The translations under genes and the position numbers were made by a program. The notes beneath the pieces are model-generated. The model made no database searches and had not been told where the DNA came from. It saw only the letters and a program-made list of their open reading frames with translations. This document shows positions 60,735 to 64,000 of a stretch of 64,000 nt of DNA, piece by piece. Each line of letters starts with the position of its first letter. Position 1 is the stretch's first letter. Source of the DNA: JAHEJJ01 sp965212205 (GTDB lineage Bacteria; Bacteroidota; Bacteroidia; Flavobacteriales; Flavobacteriaceae); NCBI GenBank assembly GCA_965212205.1, contig CBDBUX010000019.1, positions 248,001-312,000 of the forward strand, given 5' to 3'.

Positions 60735-60974
60735 ATGATTCTATTTCTTGGTATACGGCCATTAAAATCAAAGGAAAAACCTCTAGGTGGCCTTCAATGT
60801 CCGTATTGCGGACAAAAAGATACGCTTACCGGGAATCTGACCCCTCATTACTTCCACCTTTTCTGGTTACCTATTTTTCCGGTTTACACCTCAAAACAGG
60901 CATCATGCTCTCATTGCAAACGGGGTTTCTTTAAAGAAGAGTTTACACCGGAAATGGAAAAGGCCCTCTTATAG
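60735..60974 (+). CDS. Small zinc-ribbon protein
   Basis: A 79-residue protein with one complete four-Cys ribbon: CPYCG (Cys22, Cys25) and CSHC (Cys58, Cys61). Between them lies a hydrophobic stretch HYFHLFWLPIFPVY. I recall similar short zinc-ribbon proteins in Bacteroidota but no known function. It is isolated between dnaG (divergent) and the outer-membrane protein gene. A short palindrome AGGCCCT/AGGGCCT overlaps its stop and could end the transcript. Confidence 0.8.
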   Translation: MILFLGIRPLKSKEKPLGGLQCPYCGQKDTLTGNLTPHYFHLFWLPIFPVYTSKQASCSHCKRGFFKEEFTPEMEKALL

Positions 60975-60982
60975 CAGGGCCT
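60961..60982. terminator. Weak hairpin at the end of the zinc-ribbon gene
   Basis: AGGCCCT (60961-60967) / AGGGCCT (60976-60982) with an 8-nt loop. No adjacent T-run, so termination is only possible. Confidence 0.35.
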
Positions 60983-61011
60983 ATATCGCATAATTCTGTT
61001 TTTACTTCGTT

Positions 61012-62079
61012 CTAAATCTCGAAACGAACTCCGAAAAGTATATTCTTTTCCTGAATCTCGGTGTTTCTCAAAATAGTCTGCAGATCGTAGCGGACGTTGA
61101 ATTGGACACATCCTACACCTATCCAACCGCTCAAACCATAAACAAACTGGTTAGAATCGAAGATGTTTGCCGATTTCTCTTTAATCCGATTTCCGTCTAC
61201 CCGGTATTTTAGTTTCTGCCTAGTCCCCATATTTACACCGCCATAGCCACCAACACCTAACCGTATTTGCCTTTTAATGGAGTATCGAACCCGGGTCTCA
61301 GAGACCGTTTTCTTTGATGGCCCAAATTCCAAATGAAGCGGTATAATAAAATTATCGGTTCGCAATTTTGACTTGTCCAGATTAACCGGGAATACTTCCC
61401 TGACTACCTGGTTGTTTTCATCGGTGGTATAATATAGATTCTTGGTATTTCTAAGGCCATTAAATGTGAAGGAAAAACCATAATGAAAACGCAAAAAGTT
61501 GCTGTGATTAAAAACCCTGGTCCTCCAGGCCCAACCGATCTCGAAATAACGGCTACGCCAAGCACTATAAGGCGAATCGTTAAGATTCCCGCCTTCGGGT
61601 ATCGCATTATTTAGACCAAACGCGATAATAAAATTCGAATGGGTACGGCGGTCGTATTTGGGATATTTATCTTTCGAATCAAAAGGCTCCCATGTTTCAT
61701 CGCCAATATTTACCGTAACTCCGAATTCGTCGTGGTCGTCATCTGAACCAACTTCTTCAGAACTTACCGCTCCCTTATTGCGCTCCAATAAGGCAATTTG
61801 ATTATCGATAATCGATTTGCGGTTTTCGATATTTAATGCCCTTTTTTCGGCCACGGCCTCCTTTAGGGTTTTAGCCTCATCGGCTGTAATCTCGCCTTCA
61901 TTGAGTCGGTTGTTTATCGCCTCCACTTCATTTTTTAAGGCCTTGCGCTCCTCTGTCTCAATCTGGGTTCTTTGTTCCTTTAATTGCTCGATCTCCTGCT
62001 GATAGTCTTCCTGGGAAAAAGCCGATTGAACAGCAAAAAGCAGTAGAAGTAAAAAAATACAACGAATGTTCGTTCTCAT
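61012..62079 (-). CDS. Predicted outer-membrane protein with N-terminal coiled coil
   Basis: A 355-residue exported protein. Signal peptide MRTNIRCIFLLLLLFAVQSA with cleavage near FSQ, then a Glu/Lys-rich coiled coil (about 24-100), an acidic linker, and from about residue 140 a beta-barrel-like region (SNFIIAFGLNNAIPEG, YGFSFTFNGL, LRTDNFIIPLHLEFG) ending in FGVRFEI with terminal aromatic. Third gene in a unit with an ECF sigma factor and its probable anti-sigma factor, so it may be the regulated target or part of the sensing chain. No named family recognised. Confidence 0.78.
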   Translation of the reverse strand: MRTNIRCIFLLLLLFAVQSAFSQEDYQQEIEQLKEQRTQIETEERKALKNEVEAINNRLNEGEITADEAKTLKEAVAEKRALNIENRKSIIDNQIALLERNKGAVSSEEVGSDDDHDEFGVTVNIGDETWEPFDSKDKYPKYDRRTHSNFIIAFGLNNAIPEGGNLNDSPYSAWRSRYFEIGWAWRTRVFNHSNFLRFHYGFSFTFNGLRNTKNLYYTTDENNQVVREVFPVNLDKSKLRTDNFIIPLHLEFGPSKKTVSETRVRYSIKRQIRLGVGGYGGVNMGTRQKLKYRVDGNRIKEKSANIFDSNQFVYGLSGWIGVGCVQFNVRYDLQTILRNTEIQEKNILFGVRFEI

Positions 62080-62152
62080 AATGATATTGATTTGATGATT
62101 GATGATTTAACTATAGAACATTTGGAAATACCATAGGGCATATCCGAATTTC

Positions 62153-62878
62153 TCATTTATTGCGATCTGCAACCGCCGTTCTAACCTTGATAAAGCCCAG
62201 TTTAAGTTTTTCGAAAACCTGGTCCCGAAACGATTCGTCCAGTTCTCCTTCCACCTCAGCGAGTAAGGAAGCACCATTTGAACGGGACTCTTCCTTAAAT
62301 TCCTTATCGGCCAGCAAAGCACGTTGGGCTTCTCTTAAGAGGGAATCTACCTCAGCCTCCGTGACCCCATTTTCTGACGCTTCCATCTGACCCACCTGGA
62401 TTAACAATTCGGAAATCTTTTCGTCTAACAGGATATCTCCCGCATTTTCAGGTTGTGATTCAATGGATGGATGATGTTCCTGAAATTCTGCAAGCTCAGA
62501 TTCCTGATTCGATAAGGTCTGTGTTACAATTAGCTGTTGCTCTGGCTTTCCAACGTCATCATTCACCGAACTAATCCCTGTTTCTTTCTTTATTTCCGGT
62601 ACTTCTGATTGCGGTTTTAATGCATCCTGAGTGGTGGGGCTTACCACTATGGGTGTAGTATCCATTTCGGAATGGTTCGCCTTTTTTACAGACCATCCCA
62701 CAACAAATATTATGAAGGCTATGGAGGCGGCCACCCAATAATACCATGGGCGAAAATTTCTTTTTGCCGGTGATGACCCCAGCTGAGAAGCTACTTTATT
62801 CCACGCATCTGCTGAAGGTTCAATCTCCCTTGATTCAAAAAGTTCTTTAATCTTTTTTTCAAATTTAATGGGTGCCAT
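62153..62878 (-). CDS. Probable anti-sigma factor (membrane protein)
   Basis: A 241-residue protein with one membrane helix (YYWVAASIAFIIFVVGW, about 46-62). The short cytoplasmic N-terminus contains ELFESREIEPSADAWNKVASQ, split here as ELFESREIEPS and ADAWNKVASQLG, which resembles the sigma-binding segment of Bacteroidota anti-sigma proteins. The periplasmic part is Glu/Ser-rich. Its start overlaps the sigma gene by 14 nt, so it is almost surely co-expressed and likely inhibits that sigma factor. Confidence 0.78.
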   Translation of the reverse strand: MAPIKFEKKIKELFESREIEPSADAWNKVASQLGSSPAKRNFRPWYYWVAASIAFIIFVVGWSVKKANHSEMDTTPIVVSPTTQDALKPQSEVPEIKKETGISSVNDDVGKPEQQLIVTQTLSNQESELAEFQEHHPSIESQPENAGDILLDEKISELLIQVGQMEASENGVTEAEVDSLLREAQRALLADKEFKEESRSNGASLLAEVEGELDESFRDQVFEKLKLGFIKVRTAVADRNK

Positions 62879-63437
62879 ATCCTAAGGTATTATTCTCTTT
62901 CAATCTCTTTTGCAGCCATCGGCGGGCCTTATATAATTGCGATTTGGAAGTACTTTCACTGATCCCGAGCATATCGGCAATTTCCAGATGTTTGTAACCC
63001 TCTATAGCGTGAAGAACAAACACCATTTTATAACCTTCGGGTAAAGCATCTATAAGCTTCTGAAGCTGGTCGATATCGATCTCGTAGGAAAAATTAACCT
63101 CTGCCAACTCATACTCGCTATAGACCTCATCATCGAATACCACAAATTGCTTCTTTCTCAGAAAGCTTATAGATTCCCGGATCATGATCCGCCTGATCCA
63201 TCCTTCGAAACTTCCTTCATGCCGGTAGGTGTTCAGGTGTTTAAAAACCTTAACAAAACCCCCTATCATCGTATCTTCTGCAAACTGAAGATCCTTGATA
63301 TACCGCCGGCAAATACTGAGCATTTTCGGAGCATGGGTCTCATAGATCAGTCTCTGGGCCTCCTGATTATCTTCCAGCGCTCGTTTGATGAGTGCTTTTT
63401 CATTCCTGTAAAATGAGATAATCTTCAATGCCTTCAT
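62865..63437 (-). CDS. ECF-type RNA polymerase sigma factor
   Basis: A 190-residue extracytoplasmic-function sigma factor. Region 2 spans about 20-100 (AQRLIYETHAPKMLSICRRY, FEGWIRRIMIRESISFLRKK) and region 4 about 125-180 (ALPEGYKMVFVLHAIEGYKH, LEIADMLGISESTSKSQLYK). No region 1 or 3. It heads a unit with a membrane anti-sigma factor and an outer-membrane protein; the usual scheme is release of sigma on an envelope signal. Confidence 0.92.
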   Translation of the reverse strand: MKALKIISFYRNEKALIKRALEDNQEAQRLIYETHAPKMLSICRRYIKDLQFAEDTMIGGFVKVFKHLNTYRHEGSFEGWIRRIMIRESISFLRKKQFVVFDDEVYSEYELAEVNFSYEIDIDQLQKLIDALPEGYKMVFVLHAIEGYKHLEIADMLGISESTSKSQLYKARRWLQKRLKENNTLGYGTH

Positions 63438-63535
63438 GTTTATGCTCTCAAGTTAAAGACGAGGTGTATAAGCAGATAGTTGCCTGGGAATTGAAAATCT
63501 GTCTTCAACCGACCGAAATCGATCGAAACTAATGA

Positions 63536-64000
63536 TTACTTTTTACGATCAACCACGTAATTTACCATTAGTTTCAAGGCATCTTTATATTGGGAATCGG
63601 GATAAGTATTTAATAAATCCAATGCCGCCTGTTTAAATTCATGCATTTTGGACTGCGCATATTTCAATCCCCCTTTTTCCTTTACAAAGGCGATAACCTC
63701 TTTGACTCTTTTCTTGTCTTTATTATGGTTCTTAACAGAGTTGATCAACCATTTTTTTTCCTTTACCGCACAGTTGTTAAGGGTATAGATAAGCGGTAGT
63801 GTCATCTTTTGCTCTTTTATATCTATTCCGGTGGGCTTCCCGATCTTTTTCTCTCCATAATCGAACAAATCGTCCTTGATTTGAAATGCCATCCCGCAGA
63901 GTTCCCCGAATTTGCGAAACACCTCTACTTCTTCACTCTCCGGCTTCACAGAACATACCCCTATTCCACAGCATGCCGCAATCAGAGTAGCTGTCTTTTG
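63536..64000 (-). CDS. Polyprenyl (octaprenyl-type) diphosphate synthase, N-terminus cut by window edge
   Basis: The last 154 codons of a trans-isoprenyl diphosphate synthase; the frame is open to the right edge (QKTATLIAACCGIGVCSV), so the first Asp-rich motif is off the window. The second one is visible as MAFQIKDDLFDYGEKKIGKPTG, written here as QIKDDLFDY and KIGKPTG, along with DIKEQKMTLPLIYTL. The family adds isoprene units to make the menaquinone side chain or lipid carriers. Internal GTG at 63949 is not the real start. Confidence 0.9.
   Translation of the reverse strand, partial: QKTATLIAACCGIGVCSVKPESEEVEVFRKFGELCGMAFQIKDDLFDYGEKKIGKPTGIDIKEQKMTLPLIYTLNNCAVKEKKWLINSVKNHNKDKKRVKEVIAFVKEKGGLKYAQSKMHEFKQAALDLLNTYPDSQYKDALKLMVNYVVDRKK

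Noticed and set aside
63536..63949. Short complete gene starting at GTG 63949
   Set aside because: The frame stays open to the window edge with family-like sequence, so it is a truncated polyprenyl synthase, not a short protein.
1..64000. CRISPR arrays, insertion sequences, prophage genes, rRNA operons
   Set aside because: No regular direct repeats with spacers, transposase or integrase motifs, phage structural genes or rRNA were recognised on reading.

Overview
The window is a stretch of chromosome from a member of the Bacteroidota, most likely a marine-type Flavobacteriaceae. The evidence is the type IX secretion/gliding genes (porT, gldB, gldC), the lipoprotein TamL in place of TamA, a short primary sigma factor, FtsZ with a very long acidic tail, and repeated TAnnTTTG -7 promoter boxes (with TTG/TTTG about 17-18 nt upstream in the best cases). 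Gene density is high. No insertion sequence, prophage, rRNA operon or CRISPR array was seen. The single RNA gene found is a tRNA-Arg.

Layout. 1-12.7 kb holds housekeeping and envelope genes: rsmG (partial), a fatty-acid desaturase, an aspartate aminotransferase, the TrkA/TrkH potassium system, ubiE-porT, a SPOUT rRNA methyltransferase, tamL, fbaA and accD. 12.7-19.9 kb holds a lipoprotein, rpsO-pnp, rpoD, a Tat-type sugar isomerase-like lipoprotein, rpe and a CBS-domain protein. 20-26.4 kb holds ypdA followed by a cyanophycin locus: isoaspartyl peptidase, cyanophycinase, cyanophycin synthetase and an uncharacterised gene that overlaps the synthetase by 4 nt. 26.4-36.5 kb is the most accessory-looking part: a Rieske domain fused to a thiamine-diphosphate enzyme, a CPA1 antiporter, a flavodoxin-type reductase, a methyltransferase with an export signal, a DUF5916-type outer-membrane protein, decayed sequence, and a frame-split DUF1080 lipoprotein beside a Tat-exported Gfo/Idh/MocA oxidoreductase.

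37-53.5 kb is a tRNA-Arg, a DksA-like zinc-finger protein and a YqeY protein, followed by the complete division and cell-wall cluster. That cluster is read on the minus strand from mraZ through rsmH, ftsL, ftsI, murE, mraY, murD, ftsW, murG, murC, ftsQ and ftsA to ftsZ, without murF, murB or ddl. Three exact 10-bp-spaced TTACCAC repeats lie upstream of mraZ and look like its own operator. 53.6-64 kb holds a hydrolase, engB, gldC-gldB, nadE, a LuxR-type response regulator whose phosphoacceptor position is Glu, dnaG, a small zinc ribbon protein, a sigma/anti-sigma/outer-membrane-protein unit and a partial polyprenyl synthetase.

Themes. Two core enzymes, AccD and DnaG, have lost all four Cys/His ligands of their zinc ribbons. 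The cyanophycin genes would allow synthesis of an Arg/Asp storage polymer, its cleavage to beta-Asp-Arg and final hydrolysis. The best candidates for something little described are the Rieske-ThDP fusion with its two neighbours, the unknown gene coupled to cphA, and the apparently exported methyltransferase. All function assignments come from reading motifs and recalled family features; no database search was made.
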